From contig JACQDE010000019.1 in assembly GCA_016201285.1 (NCBI GenBank), positions 50,289 through 114,288 on the forward strand: a stretch of DNA of 64,000 bases, written 5' to 3'. The translations under genes and the position numbers were made by a program. Source of the stretch: Acidobacteriota bacterium (GTDB lineage Bacteria > Acidobacteriota > Terriglobia > Acidiferrales > UBA7541). Every line of letters begins with the position of its first letter. Position 1 is the stretch's first letter. The notes beneath the pieces are model-generated. The model saw only the letters and a program-made list of their open reading frames with translations. It made no database searches and had not been told where the DNA came from. Shown here piece after piece: positions 34,777 to 43,368 of the stretch.

Positions 34777-35411
34777 AGCCGCTTCGCTTTGCGGTTGTCG
34801 TCGTTTTGCTGGTCGGCGCCGGCGTTTTCCTCCGCGCCCGCGACCGCGGCGAGACTCTGCCCTCGCGCACGGCACTCGCCGAATTTCCAAAGGAAGCCGG
34901 CGCGTGGCATAGCGAGGACGTGCCCCTGGGCCCGGAAGTGAAAGAGGTTTTGGGGGACGGCGATTTTCTGCTCCGCATCTACCGCTCTCCCGGCCAGCCC
35001 TTCGTGGATTTCTTTCTCGCTTACTTCCCCACGCAGCGCACCGGCTCGACGATTCATTCGCCGCAAAACTGCCTGCCCGGCGCCGGCTGGTCGCCGGTGG
35101 ATTTCGCGCGCATCTCCCTGCCGTTCGCGAGCGGTGGCAAGGTGACGGTGAACCGCTACGTTATCTCCAAAGGTCTCGACCGGCAGCTCGTGCTCTACTG
35201 GTATCAGTCCAACGGCCGCGTGGTGGCCAGCGAATACTGGGCCAAGATTTTTCTGGTCACCGATTCCATTCGCCGCAACCGCAGCGACGGCGCGCTGCTG
35301 CGCGTCGTCACGCCCATCGCCCGAGGTGAAAGCGCGGAGAGCGCCGAACAGCGCGCCCTGGGCTTTGCCCGGGAAATCTTTCCGCAGTTGGACCGGTTCG
35401 TTCCCCGTTGA
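34773..35411 (+). CDS. epsI: EpsI-type exosortase-associated protein
   Basis: 212 residues. ATG 34773 overlaps the exosortase stop (ATGA) with GGAAGGA upstream. A single N-terminal helix (RFAVVVVLLVGAGVFLRA) anchors a periplasmic domain with HSPQNCLPGAGWSPVD, the conserved Cys-containing motif of EpsI, and later QLVLYWYQSNGRVVASEY. The role is unknown but it always accompanies exosortase in polysaccharide loci. Here it is separate from the exosortase rather than fused. Confidence 0.9.
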   Translation: MKPLRFAVVVVLLVGAGVFLRARDRGETLPSRTALAEFPKEAGAWHSEDVPLGPEVKEVLGDGDFLLRIYRSPGQPFVDFFLAYFPTQRTGSTIHSPQNCLPGAGWSPVDFARISLPFASGGKVTVNRYVISKGLDRQLVLYWYQSNGRVVASEYWAKIFLVTDSIRRNRSDGALLRVVTPIARGESAESAEQRALGFAREIFPQLDRFVPR

Positions 35412-35623
35412 CGGGACTCGGCTGCGGCCAGGCATTCCGCCCGGGCGGAAAGGCTTTCGGTTCGGGAATCCGTTTTGTTTTGGGAACGGCGGCGGTCGGC
35501 AAAGCGCAACTTTCCGCCGTGCGTTTCTGTTCTCTGCTAAACTTTCGAGGGAAAATGCAGGAGCGGTGTTGCGTCACGCAGAAAGGAAGCGGGCGGGCGG
35601 CGCACATACGCAGGAAGGTTGAG

Positions 35624-37906
35624 ATGAAGATTCGCCATTCTACTGTGCTCTTGATTGTCGTCGCGCTGCTGGCGGGGATCGGCGCGGGCTGTTCCCGCGA
35701 TCCCAACGTGCGCAAGCAGAAGTATCTCGAAAGCGGCAACCGCTACTTCGAGAAGGAAAAGTACCGCGAGTCCGCCATCCAGTATCTGAACGCGCTCCAG
35801 GTGGACGCGCGCTTCGTGGACGCGCACTACCAGCTCGCCCAGGCCTACATCCGCATGGGTGTGTGGAGCGCCGCGTATCAGGAACTCACGCGCACCGTGG
35901 ATATCCAGCCCGAGCACTTGAAGGCGCAGATTGACCTCGGCAACCTGCTGCTGGCCGCGCGCGAATTCCAGAAGGCACAGGAACGCGCCGAGCTCGTCCT
36001 CGCCAAAGAGCCCAACAACGTGGACGCGCACATCCTGAAAGCCAACGCCCTCGCCGCCACGCAGAACATCGAAGAGTCCCTGAAGAACATGCAGCAGGCC
36101 ATCCAGCTTGCCCCGGATCGCCCCCGCTCCTACATGAACCTCGCGCTGCTGCAATTGAGCGCGAAGAAGGTCCCCGAGGCCGAGTCCAGCTTCAAGAAAG
36201 CCGTCGCGCTCGATCCCAAGTCCGTTTCCGCGGTTCTCGCCCTCGGCAACTTCTACCAGTCACAGAACCGCCTGGCCGAAGCGGAGACGCAAATGCGCAA
36301 CGCCATCTCCGTGGACCCCAAGAGCCATCTGCCCTACGCTTCGCTCGCCCGCCTATTCCTGGGGCAGAATCAGCGCGAAAAAGCCGAACAGGTGCTCCGT
36401 CAGGCCAAGCAAGCGCTCTCCAATAATCCCGAGGGCTATCGCCTCCTAGCCGACTTCTATTTCGCCATCGGCGATCTCGATAAGGCGGAGCAGGAATTCG
36501 GCTCCACGTTCCAGCAACACCCGAAGGACAATCGGATCAAGAAGAATTACGTCCAAATCCTCATCCTCAAGAACAAGCTCGAGGAAGCCACCAAGCTCAA
36601 TGACGAAGTCCTCAAGGACAACCCCAAGGACGTGGACTGCCTCATTCACCGCGGGCAGATTCTCAACCGCCAGGGGCGCCCGAACGACGCCGTACAGGTC
36701 TTCGAGGCCGCCCTCAAGACCGAGGCGGATAATCCCGTGGCCCACTATCACCTGGGGCTCGCCTTCGCCGGCAAGGGCGACGCCGCCCGCGCCGAGCAGG
36801 AATGGCGCGAGGCCGCCCGTCTGCGGCCCACCATGACGTCCGCCCATCAGATGATCGCCGCCGTGGCCTTCTCGCGCGGCGATTGGGACACTCTCGGCTC
36901 CAGCGCCTCGCAGATCGTCGCCGCCGAGCCTTACTCGCCCGACGGTTATGTCCTGCGCGCGGCCGCGCGCTACGCCCGCCGGGATAACACCGGCGGCGAA
37001 GCCGACCTCAAGAAAGCGATCGAGGTCGCACCCCAGAATCCCATCGGCTATTCGCGCCTGGCCAGCGTCCGCGCGGCGCAGAAGAATTTCAAGGAGGCAG
37101 AAAAGCTCTTCGAGCAGGCGCTGGAGAAGGAACCCAACTTCGTCGAGGCCATGCAGGGCCTGCTGGGCATGTACCTGGGACAGCAGCAGACGGCCCGCGC
37201 GCTCGCCCGCCTGGACCAGCAGCTTGCCAGGACGCCCAACAACTCGGCCTACTTCTACATGAAGGGCACCATCCTGGCCGCGCAAAACGATCTGGAAAGG
37301 GCGCAGGCCGCTTTCGAACAGGCCATCAACCTGAACAAGAATTTCCTGGACGCCATGCTCTCACTCGCGCAGATCCAGTACGGCCGCGGAGATGTGGATA
37401 AGGCCGCCGCCGTGTATCAGCAGAGCATCCAGCAGAATCCCATGGACGTGCGGGCATACATCCTGCTGGCTTCGCTCGAAGAGAACCGCAACAACTGGCA
37501 GCGCGCGCAGGAACTTTACGAGAAGTCGCTGCAGGTCGCTCCTGACAACGGCCCGGCGTCGAACAACCTGGCCTTCCTGCTGCTCGAGCACGGCGGCAAC
37601 GTGGACGTGGCGCTCTCGCACGCCCAGATCGCCCGCCAAAAGCTGCCCGAATCACCCAATGTGGCCGACACGCTCGGCTGGGCCTACTTCCACAAAGGCG
37701 TCTATGGCCAGGCCATCACCATGCTCGAAGAGGCCGTGAAGGGAATTCCGAACAACGCCACTTTCCATTACCACCTCGGCCGCGCCTATCAGAAAGCCAA
37801 CGACGCAAACAAAGCGCGCCAGCACTTCAAGCGCGCCCTCGAACTCAGCCCCAAGGAAAACGTCAAGGCAGAGTGCCTCAAGTCTCTCGCCGAACTCGGC
37901 GGCTAG
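35624..37906 (+). CDS. prsT: PrsT-like TPR-repeat lipoprotein of the exosortase system
   Basis: 760 residues. ATG 35624 follows AGGAAGG by 5 bases; the longer frame from 35408 starts inside the epsI end and is rejected. The lipobox LAGIGAGC gives lipid-modified Cys23. Nearly the whole chain is tandem 34-residue TPR units (for example YFEKEKYRESAIQYLNALQ and AEAETQMRNAISVDPKS), about twenty of them. This is the layout of the PEP-CTERM TPR lipoprotein PrsT (TIGR02917), probably a scaffold for the export complex. The 212 bases before it hold no clear promoter, so it may be read through from the exosortase promoter. Confidence 0.9.
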   Translation: MKIRHSTVLLIVVALLAGIGAGCSRDPNVRKQKYLESGNRYFEKEKYRESAIQYLNALQVDARFVDAHYQLAQAYIRMGVWSAAYQELTRTVDIQPEHLKAQIDLGNLLLAAREFQKAQERAELVLAKEPNNVDAHILKANALAATQNIEESLKNMQQAIQLAPDRPRSYMNLALLQLSAKKVPEAESSFKKAVALDPKSVSAVLALGNFYQSQNRLAEAETQMRNAISVDPKSHLPYASLARLFLGQNQREKAEQVLRQAKQALSNNPEGYRLLADFYFAIGDLDKAEQEFGSTFQQHPKDNRIKKNYVQILILKNKLEEATKLNDEVLKDNPKDVDCLIHRGQILNRQGRPNDAVQVFEAALKTEADNPVAHYHLGLAFAGKGDAARAEQEWREAARLRPTMTSAHQMIAAVAFSRGDWDTLGSSASQIVAAEPYSPDGYVLRAAARYARRDNTGGEADLKKAIEVAPQNPIGYSRLASVRAAQKNFKEAEKLFEQALEKEPNFVEAMQGLLGMYLGQQQTARALARLDQQLARTPNNSAYFYMKGTILAAQNDLERAQAAFEQAINLNKNFLDAMLSLAQIQYGRGDVDKAAAVYQQSIQQNPMDVRAYILLASLEENRNNWQRAQELYEKSLQVAPDNGPASNNLAFLLLEHGGNVDVALSHAQIARQKLPESPNVADTLGWAYFHKGVYGQAITMLEEAVKGIPNNATFHYHLGRAYQKANDANKARQHFKRALELSPKENVKAECLKSLAELGG

Positions 37907-37918
37907 CGATTTCTGACT

Positions 37919-37947
37919 GTAGGGGCGGGCTTTAGCCCCGCCCGGCG
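37919..37947 (+). repeat. GTAG-headed hairpin repeat
   Basis: GTAG followed by GGGCGGGCT, TTA and GCCCCGCCC, forming a GC-rich stem with one bulge, 13 bases after the prsT stop. It belongs to the same architectural class as the other GTAG hairpins in the window. Confidence 0.6.
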
Positions 37948-37965
37948 TTTCGCTCTCGCCTACGC

Positions 37966-37997
37966 AAAAAAAGGGGCCGGTCCGAAGACCGGCCCCT
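37966..37997 (-). terminator. Intrinsic terminator of the nucleotide-sugar dehydrogenase gene
   Basis: On the minus strand a perfect 10-base stem (GGGGCCGGTC and GACCGGCCCC, loop TTCG) is followed by seven T (complement of 37966-37972). It lies 19 bases beyond the dehydrogenase stop at 38016. On the plus strand no T-run follows, so it is directional. Confidence 0.85.
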
Positions 37998-38015
37998 GCT
38001 ACAACCGGCAAAAAC

Positions 38016-39329
38016 CTACCAGCAAATTCCAATCTGCTTCGCGGGCGAACCATCGAGCGTCCGTGACCGGCCGAGCTGCACCACAACGTGGTCCGGCCGG
38101 AGCAGGTCGCGCAACTGCTTGAACTCCCGCGCGTCGCGGCTCACCACGATCACTTCGGAATCCGCCACCACCGCCTCCAGCGACGACTGCAACAGCTTCC
38201 CGATGTGCGGGATGGTCTGTTCGACGAACTGGCGGTTGGCGCCGACAATCGCGCTCAGCTCCACCTTTGCGTCGTAGATCTTCACCTGGCAGCCTTCGCC
38301 GAGGAGTGCCTTCACCAGCTCGATCATCGGGCTTTCGCGCAGGTCGTCGGTATCGGACTTGAACGAAAGCCCCAGCACGCCGATCTTTTTCTTCCCCGTG
38401 CCGAGGATCATCTCCAGCCCGCGCTGCACATGGACTTGGTTGCTCGGGAGAACGGCCTCGAAAACGGGCAGCTTCAGGTCGAGTTCCTTGGCCTTGTAGG
38501 TGATCGCGCGCAAGTCCTTCGGCAGGCAGGAGCCGCCGAAAGCGAAACCCGGCTCGAGGTACGCGCGGGAAATGTTCAGCTTCTCATCCATACAGAAGAT
38601 CTGCATCAGCGCGTGGCTATCCACGCCCACGGCACGCGCCAGCGTGCCCACCTCGTTGGCAAACGCAATTTTCAGCGCGTGGTAGCAGTTGCAGATGTAC
38701 TTCAGCATCTCCGCCACGCGCACTTCGGTGTGGATCAGCGGCCGGTCCAGAAAGCTGTAGAGCCCCGCCACTGGCTGCGCCTGCTGCGGGTCGTGCGCGC
38801 CGATGATGGTGAACGGCGGCGCGTAAAAGTCCGCCACCGCCGTGCCTTCGCGCATGAATTCCGGGTTGTAGCAGACGGCAAAATCTTTTCCGGCCTTTTT
38901 CCCGCTCTTCGCTTCGACGTTCGGAATCACCAGCGCGTCCACTGTGCCCGGCAGGATCGTGCTGCGGATGGCTACGGTGTGGAAGCCGGATTTCTTCGCG
39001 AGTGCTTCGCCCATTTCCTGGCTGGCTTTTTCCACGCCGCTCAGATCGAGCTGCCCGCTCTTCATGCTCGGCGTGCCGACGCAGACCAGCGAAAGCTCGG
39101 TGGCGGCCACGGCCTCGGCGGAGTTGGTGGTGGCGCGCAGGCGGCCGTCGCGCACCGCGTCGCGGATCAGGTCGCCGATGGTCGGCTCGATCACCGGCGT
39201 CTGCCCGGCGTTGATCAGCGCCACCTTGTTCGGGTTCACGTCCACGCCGACCACTTCGTGCCGCTGGTCCGCCAGGCACGCGGCGGTCACCGTTCCCACA
39301 TACCCCATTCCGAAGACGCTGATTTTCAT
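38016..39329 (-). CDS. UDP-glucose/GDP-mannose 6-dehydrogenase, AlgD-like
   Basis: 437 residues. MKISVFGMGYVGTVTAACLA is the NAD-binding start; VCVGTPSMKSGQLDL, NPEFMREGTAVADFYAPP, VAEMLKYICNCYHALKIAFANE and the catalytic-Cys motif PGFAFGGSCLPKDLRA follow. FAFGGSCLPKD and the HALKIAFANEVG region resemble GDP-mannose dehydrogenase AlgD more than UDP-glucose dehydrogenase Ugd (usually GFGGSCFPKD), so the substrate is uncertain. It makes a uronic acid precursor, and its neighbour is a uronate-epimerase-like SDR on the other strand. The two heads are 237 bases apart. It ends at a strong intrinsic terminator. Confidence 0.9.
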   Translation of the reverse strand: MKISVFGMGYVGTVTAACLADQRHEVVGVDVNPNKVALINAGQTPVIEPTIGDLIRDAVRDGRLRATTNSAEAVAATELSLVCVGTPSMKSGQLDLSGVEKASQEMGEALAKKSGFHTVAIRSTILPGTVDALVIPNVEAKSGKKAGKDFAVCYNPEFMREGTAVADFYAPPFTIIGAHDPQQAQPVAGLYSFLDRPLIHTEVRVAEMLKYICNCYHALKIAFANEVGTLARAVGVDSHALMQIFCMDEKLNISRAYLEPGFAFGGSCLPKDLRAITYKAKELDLKLPVFEAVLPSNQVHVQRGLEMILGTGKKKIGVLGLSFKSDTDDLRESPMIELVKALLGEGCQVKIYDAKVELSAIVGANRQFVEQTIPHIGKLLQSSLEAVVADSEVIVVSRDAREFKQLRDLLRPDHVVVQLGRSRTLDGSPAKQIGICW

Positions 39330-39566
39330 CGCTGGCTGTCTCTGCGTGGATCCCGTGCGGGCGATTTACCGTGCGGAACGCTCCCGACAAACTCCGTCGG
39401 GCCGGCCGGCGCGCACTCCGGCGAGTATGCCGAAAACCCTCCGTTTGCGCAACCGCCGCGCCCGGCCGCGTTTTCCTGTGCAACAACGCCGCCCGCTCAC
39501 TTTGCGGATTCCCCGTTTGCTGGTAGGCTAGCGATTTCGTCGGGAACGGAACGAGCTGACAAACCC

Positions 39567-40559
39567 ATGGCCCTCAAATTTCATCGCATCCTGCTCACCG
39601 GCGGCGCCGGCTTCATCGGGAGTCACACCGCCGAGGCCCTGCTCCGCCGCGGCGCCGACCTCACCATCGTGGACAACCTCGATGAGTTTTACTCGTCCGC
39701 GTGGAAGCGCGCCAACCTGAAAGACGTCCAGCAGACCGGCCGCTTCGCCTTCGAGCAGGTGGACATCGCCGACGACGACGCGTTGCGCGACGTCATCGTC
39801 CGCTCGAAGCCCGAAGCCATCATTCATCTCGCCGCCCGCGCCGGCGTGCGTCCCTCCATCGAGCAGCCGCGCCTCTACGAGCGCGTCAACGTCGCCGCCA
39901 CCGTCAACCTGCTCGAGCTCGCCCGCGAGTTCCACGTGAAGCAATTCGTCTTCGGCTCCTCCAGCTCCGTCTATGGCGCCACCAGCCGCGCGCCCTTCTG
40001 CGAAGACCACGTCGAGATGAAGCCCATCTCGCCCTACGCGGCCACGAAGCTCGCCGGTGAAATGCTCGGCTACACCTACGCGCACCTCTATTCGCTGCCG
40101 GTGATTTGCCTGCGCTTCTTTACCGTCTATGGCCCGCGCCAGCGCCCCGACCTGGCCATCCACAAATTCACCGCGCTGATGGAAGCCGGCAAACCCGTGC
40201 CCGTCTTCGGCGACGGCTCCACCGGCCGTGACTACACTTTCGTGGACGACATCGTCTCCGGCGTGCTCGCCGCGCTGGAATACACGCCGCCCGCCGGCAA
40301 TGCGCCGTTCGACGTCTTTAATCTGGGGAATTCGCATCCGGTGAAATTGAACGAGCTGGTGGAGTTGCTCGAGCGCACCACGGGCAAGAAAGCCATTCGC
40401 GATCAGAAGCCACTGCAGCCCGGCGACGTCCCGCTCACTTGGGCCGACGTCTCGAAGTCCGCGCGCCTCCTCGGTTACAAGCCAGCGACGCCGCTCGAAG
40501 ACGGCCTGAAAAAATTCGTCGCCTGGTACCGCGCCGCTGACCCCTCCCGCCGCGCGTAA
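39567..40559 (+). CDS. NAD-dependent epimerase, UDP-glucuronate 4-epimerase-like (extended SDR)
   Basis: 330 residues from ATG 39567; the long frame upstream to 38088 is antisense to the dehydrogenase. It has TGGAGFIGSHTAEALL (NAD site), HLAARAGVRPS, the catalytic FGSSSSVYGA and SPYAATKLAGE (Y-x3-K), LRFFTVYGPRQRPDLAI and DYTFVDDIV. RAGVRPS and YGPRQRPD are hallmarks of the uronate 4-epimerase branch. It probably converts UDP-glucuronate to UDP-galacturonate for the exopolysaccharide. The ribosome-binding site is weak. Confidence 0.85.
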   Translation: MALKFHRILLTGGAGFIGSHTAEALLRRGADLTIVDNLDEFYSSAWKRANLKDVQQTGRFAFEQVDIADDDALRDVIVRSKPEAIIHLAARAGVRPSIEQPRLYERVNVAATVNLLELAREFHVKQFVFGSSSSVYGATSRAPFCEDHVEMKPISPYAATKLAGEMLGYTYAHLYSLPVICLRFFTVYGPRQRPDLAIHKFTALMEAGKPVPVFGDGSTGRDYTFVDDIVSGVLAALEYTPPAGNAPFDVFNLGNSHPVKLNELVELLERTTGKKAIRDQKPLQPGDVPLTWADVSKSARLLGYKPATPLEDGLKKFVAWYRAADPSRRA

Positions 40560-40561
40560 TC

Positions 40562-40584
40562 GTAGCGCCCACCTTCAGGTGGGC
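40562..40584 (+). repeat. GTAG-headed hairpin repeat
   Basis: GTAGC followed by GCCCACCT, TC, AGGTGGGC: a perfect 8-base stem with a 2-base loop, starting two bases after the epimerase stop. No T-run follows directly, although a T-rich tract begins about 30 bases on. Confidence 0.65.
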
Positions 40585-40650
40585 ATCTGCCGCTGGCGGG
40601 TGGCCGTTCTCCGCTTTTCTGTTTTCCCTTTTCTATTTTCTGTTTCCTTC

Positions 40651-41223
40651 TTAATTCGCCTGCGCCTGCTGTTGCCGCACCGCGCGCGAAAGAAACAGCA
40701 GCGCCTGTTGCAGGTGCGCAATGCCCAGTCCCCAGCGCAGTTCGGCCTGCTCGGGTGTGCCGCCGCTGCCAGTGAGGACCAACCGCAGCGCGTAGCCCGT
40801 CCGGCCCGATGTCCGGTACGTGCACCGCAGCACGCACACCTCGGCCGCCAGCGTGTCCGCGCCGGATTCCCGTTCCAGCAGCTCGCGCAGGCCCCCGGCC
40901 AGCGACTCGTAGCTGCTCCGCTCGAAGTTGTGTCGTTGCGCGGAGAAGATTACGTCCACTCGGGACCCGAACTCCGCCGCCTCCGCAGCGCCGGGCTCTT
41001 CTTTTGCCCACGTGCGGCAGGCCACGCTCGCGAGCACAGACTCCGCACTATTCAGTGCCACGAGCAGACCGCGCAGCGGCCGGTAAAGGCGCGCCGGCTC
41101 GATCTGTTCGATTGCGGCGGGGTTTTCGCGCAAGCTCAGGTAGCCGCCGGACGCCCCGCCGTCGCCGGCGACTTCGAGCACTGCAGGCTCCTTGTCCAAT
41201 TCCAGCCGCAGCTTCACGCGCAT
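40651..41223 (-). CDS. Hypothetical protein, 190 residues
   Basis: Not recognised. ATG 41223 (MRVKLRLELDKEPAVLEVAGDG) is preferred over the upstream in-frame ATG at 41301, whose extra residues are Trp/Arg-rich and low quality. There is no signal peptide or membrane segment. It appears mixed alpha/beta with a C-terminal helix ending in a Gln/Ala-rich tail (LSRAVRQQQAQAN). It stands alone between convergent and divergent neighbours. Coding evidence is the long frame and amino-acid makeup; it could be a lineage-specific protein. Confidence 0.5.
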   Translation of the reverse strand: MRVKLRLELDKEPAVLEVAGDGGASGGYLSLRENPAAIEQIEPARLYRPLRGLLVALNSAESVLASVACRTWAKEEPGAAEAAEFGSRVDVIFSAQRHNFERSSYESLAGGLRELLERESGADTLAAEVCVLRCTYRTSGRTGYALRLVLTGSGGTPEQAELRWGLGIAHLQQALLFLSRAVRQQQAQAN

Positions 41224-41294
41224 GGAAGAAAAGCTATACCGGCGTCTCCACGTCCGCAAGTGCAAACACGGCCACGGCGGGAGCCAAAAAGACC

Positions 41295-41329
41295 TTGACA
41301 CGTCAACTGTATCAGTGTATTAGTACAGT
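41295..41329 (+). promoter_or_regulatory. Promoter and inverted-repeat operator of the gntR-ABC operon, probably leaderless
   Basis: TTGACA (41295-41300, perfect -35), 17 bases, then TATTAG (41318-41323, 4 of 6). The ATG follows at 41330, only 7 bases after the -10, so the mRNA would begin at or next to the start codon. ACTGTA (41306-41311) and TACAGT (41324-41329) form an inverted repeat that straddles the -10, a likely site for autorepression by the GntR protein. Confidence 0.65.
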
Positions 41330-41716
41330 ATGATTCTCCACGTGAACCCGTCTTCCGGCCTGCCGCTCTACCTGCAGATTGAAGCGCAGGTGAAACAGGC
41401 CGTGGCCGCCGCGGCGCTGAAAGCAGATGACGCGCTTCCCTCGGTCAGGAAGCTGGCCGCTGACCTGCGCATCAATCCCAATACCGTGGCGCGAGCCTAT
41501 CAGAACCTGGAACGCGACGGCGTGATTCGCACCGTGCCGGGTGGGGGCTGCTACGTGGCGGACGGAATGCCGGGCCTTCTGAAAACTGAAAAAGTACGCA
41601 GGCTGCGGCCTCATGCACAGCAGATTGCTGTGGAGGGAATGCAGCTCCGGCTTTTGCCGGAAGAAATTCTCAAGCTGGTTCAGGAAGAGCTCGAAAAGCT
41701 GGGAGGCAAGTCATGA
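41330..41716 (+). CDS. GntR-family regulator, YtrA subfamily
   Basis: 128 residues. The winged-helix start LPLYLQIEAQVKQAVAAAAL, LPSVRKLAADLRINPNTVARAYQ and LERDGVIRTVPGGGCYVA matches GntR. The short C-terminal tail (two helices, no large effector domain) is the YtrA type, which controls adjacent ABC transporters. The stop overlaps the ATPase start (ATGA), so the three genes form an operon. It probably binds the inverted repeat at 41306-41329. Confidence 0.92.
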   Translation: MILHVNPSSGLPLYLQIEAQVKQAVAAAALKADDALPSVRKLAADLRINPNTVARAYQNLERDGVIRTVPGGGCYVADGMPGLLKTEKVRRLRPHAQQIAVEGMQLRLLPEEILKLVQEELEKLGGKS

Positions 41717-42630
41717 GCGATCTCGCCATCTCGACGCAAGGACTGGTCAAGGTTTATTCGAAGGTACGCGCGGTGGACGGCCTGAACCTGAGCGTGCCTC
41801 GCGGCGCCGTTTACGGTTTTCTGGGGCGCAACGGGGCGGGAAAGACGACTACGATGAAAATGCTTCTCGGTCTGGCGCGGCCCACCGCGGGCTTGGCGCG
41901 CGTGCTGGGATGCGATATCGGGCGGCAGCGCGTGGAAATTCTCCGCCGCGTCGCCTTCGTTGGCGAATATAAGGTACTTTATGACCAGCTCACTCCCGCG
42001 GAAATGGTCCGCTTTACGTGCAGCTTCTACCCCGGCTGGTCGGAGGCTGCGGCGGTGAAGTGCGCGCGGCAGCTCGAAATCCCCATGCAGCAGAAGTTCG
42101 TCAAGCTCTCCAAGGGCAACCGCGCCAAAGTGTGGTTGCTGCTGGCACTGGGGCAGGCGGCGGAACTTCTGATACTCGACGAGCCCACGGCGGGGCTGGA
42201 TCCCTTCATGAACGACGCGCTGCTGAAACAGCTCGCCGAAGACACGTCTATCGAGGGTCGCACTGTGTTCTTTTCTTCGCATCACCTGGCCGAGGTCGAG
42301 CAGATTTGCGACTGGGTGGGCATCGTGGACGAAGGCCGCATGCTGCTCGAAGCGCGGCTCGACGATATCCGCGAGCACTACCGGCTGGTGATTGCGGCCG
42401 GGCGCGACCTGCCGGTGGGGAAAACGCCGCCCGTGGTGGCTGCGGCGCGGAACGGCCAATTCTCGCGCTACTTGTTGGCGCGCGACGCCGAGCCGTTTGC
42501 CGCTCAACTCAAGTCGCAAGGCGCGGCGGTGACGCAGGTCTCCCCGATGAGCCTGCGCGAAGTTTTTTGGAACTCGTGCGCAAGGAGGAAACATGTACTT
42601 CTGGAAATGCTGGCGCGACACCCGCGGTAG
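41713..42630 (+). CDS. ABC transporter ATP-binding protein
   Basis: 305 residues. Walker A GFLGRNGAGKTTTMKMLLG, Q-loop-equivalent FVGEYKVLYDQLT, a variant signature LSKGNRAKVWLLLAL (LSGGQ in most ABCs), Walker B LLILDEPTAGLDP and the switch SSHHLAEVEQ. GGAGG lies upstream. The C-terminal ~80 residues are a short regulatory extension. It powers the permease whose start overlaps by 38 bases. Export of an unknown compound, often antibiotic or envelope stress related in YtrA systems. Confidence 0.92.
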   Translation: MSDLAISTQGLVKVYSKVRAVDGLNLSVPRGAVYGFLGRNGAGKTTTMKMLLGLARPTAGLARVLGCDIGRQRVEILRRVAFVGEYKVLYDQLTPAEMVRFTCSFYPGWSEAAAVKCARQLEIPMQQKFVKLSKGNRAKVWLLLALGQAAELLILDEPTAGLDPFMNDALLKQLAEDTSIEGRTVFFSSHHLAEVEQICDWVGIVDEGRMLLEARLDDIREHYRLVIAAGRDLPVGKTPPVVAAARNGQFSRYLLARDAEPFAAQLKSQGAAVTQVSPMSLREVFWNSCARRKHVLLEMLARHPR

Positions 42631-43315
42631 CTTCTTTACCTTCCTAAGCGCCCTGGTGGCGGCGGGCGCATACGCGGCCTACGTGAAACTCGATCCGTTT
42701 GGCTGGATTGCCGCCAAGCCGCTGGAATCACGTCTGCTGTGGCAGGGTTTAGCCACCGCGCTGCTCGATACGACTGTGCACACGGTTCCGCTCGCCGGCG
42801 GATTGTTCCTGGGTGCGCTCGGCGTGGGCGTGGAGTTTGAGAAAGGTACGGCGGACTTTCTTCTCACTCGTCCGCGCATGCGGCGGTACTTCCTGTGGAC
42901 AAGCTGGGGGCTGGGCGCGGCGCAGATGGTGGCGCTGGTGCTGGTTGGTTGCCTCTTCCTGGTCGCCCGGCTCGGCCGTCGTCCTATGAATGGCCCGGGA
43001 GACTTCTTTCGCCTCTTCGCCGCATTTTGCACGTTGGCCCTGTTCTTCTACACGCTTACCTATCTGATGACGACTCTGGCCCGCAACAGCCGGAATGGCA
43101 CGGCTCTCGCCATCCTTGCCTCTGTGGGGTATGAGGGGTTGTACGCTTGGCTGCGCTTTTGGTATAATATCTACATCCCTTTTTTCGTGAATCTGTTCGA
43201 AACCTCCTTCCACTCCGCCGCTGGTTTTTCGTTCACCCCCGTAGTTGGCTGGCTTAGCGTCTGCCTGGCGCTCATGCTCGTGGCTCAATTTCGCTTTGAC
43301 CGGGCGGAGATTTAA
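42593..43315 (+). CDS. ABC-2 type permease subunit
   Basis: 240 residues with six hydrophobic helices, including TVHTVPLAGGLFLGALGVGVEFE and QMVALVLVGCLFLVARLG. The E-x-G-T-A-D-F-L-L-T-R-P motif after helix 2 is typical of ABC-2 permeases with a YtrA regulator. AAGGAGG lies 4 bases before the ATG. It should dimerise and couple with the ATPase. Confidence 0.85.
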   Translation: MYFWKCWRDTRGSFFTFLSALVAAGAYAAYVKLDPFGWIAAKPLESRLLWQGLATALLDTTVHTVPLAGGLFLGALGVGVEFEKGTADFLLTRPRMRRYFLWTSWGLGAAQMVALVLVGCLFLVARLGRRPMNGPGDFFRLFAAFCTLALFFYTLTYLMTTLARNSRNGTALAILASVGYEGLYAWLRFWYNIYIPFFVNLFETSFHSAAGFSFTPVVGWLSVCLALMLVAQFRFDRAEI

Positions 43316-43368
43316 CCCCGGGTTTCGGATTTCAAATACAAGCGCCCACCGTGGCGCAGGAGGGCAAG

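Noticed and set aside
35412..35623. Possible sigma-54 promoter before the TPR lipoprotein gene
   Set aside because: A TTGC is present near 35568 but no GG lies 12 bases upstream.
38088..39566. Upstream extension of the epimerase gene to 823 codons
   Set aside because: The extension is antisense to the dehydrogenase gene; the NAD-binding motif starts right after ATG 39567.
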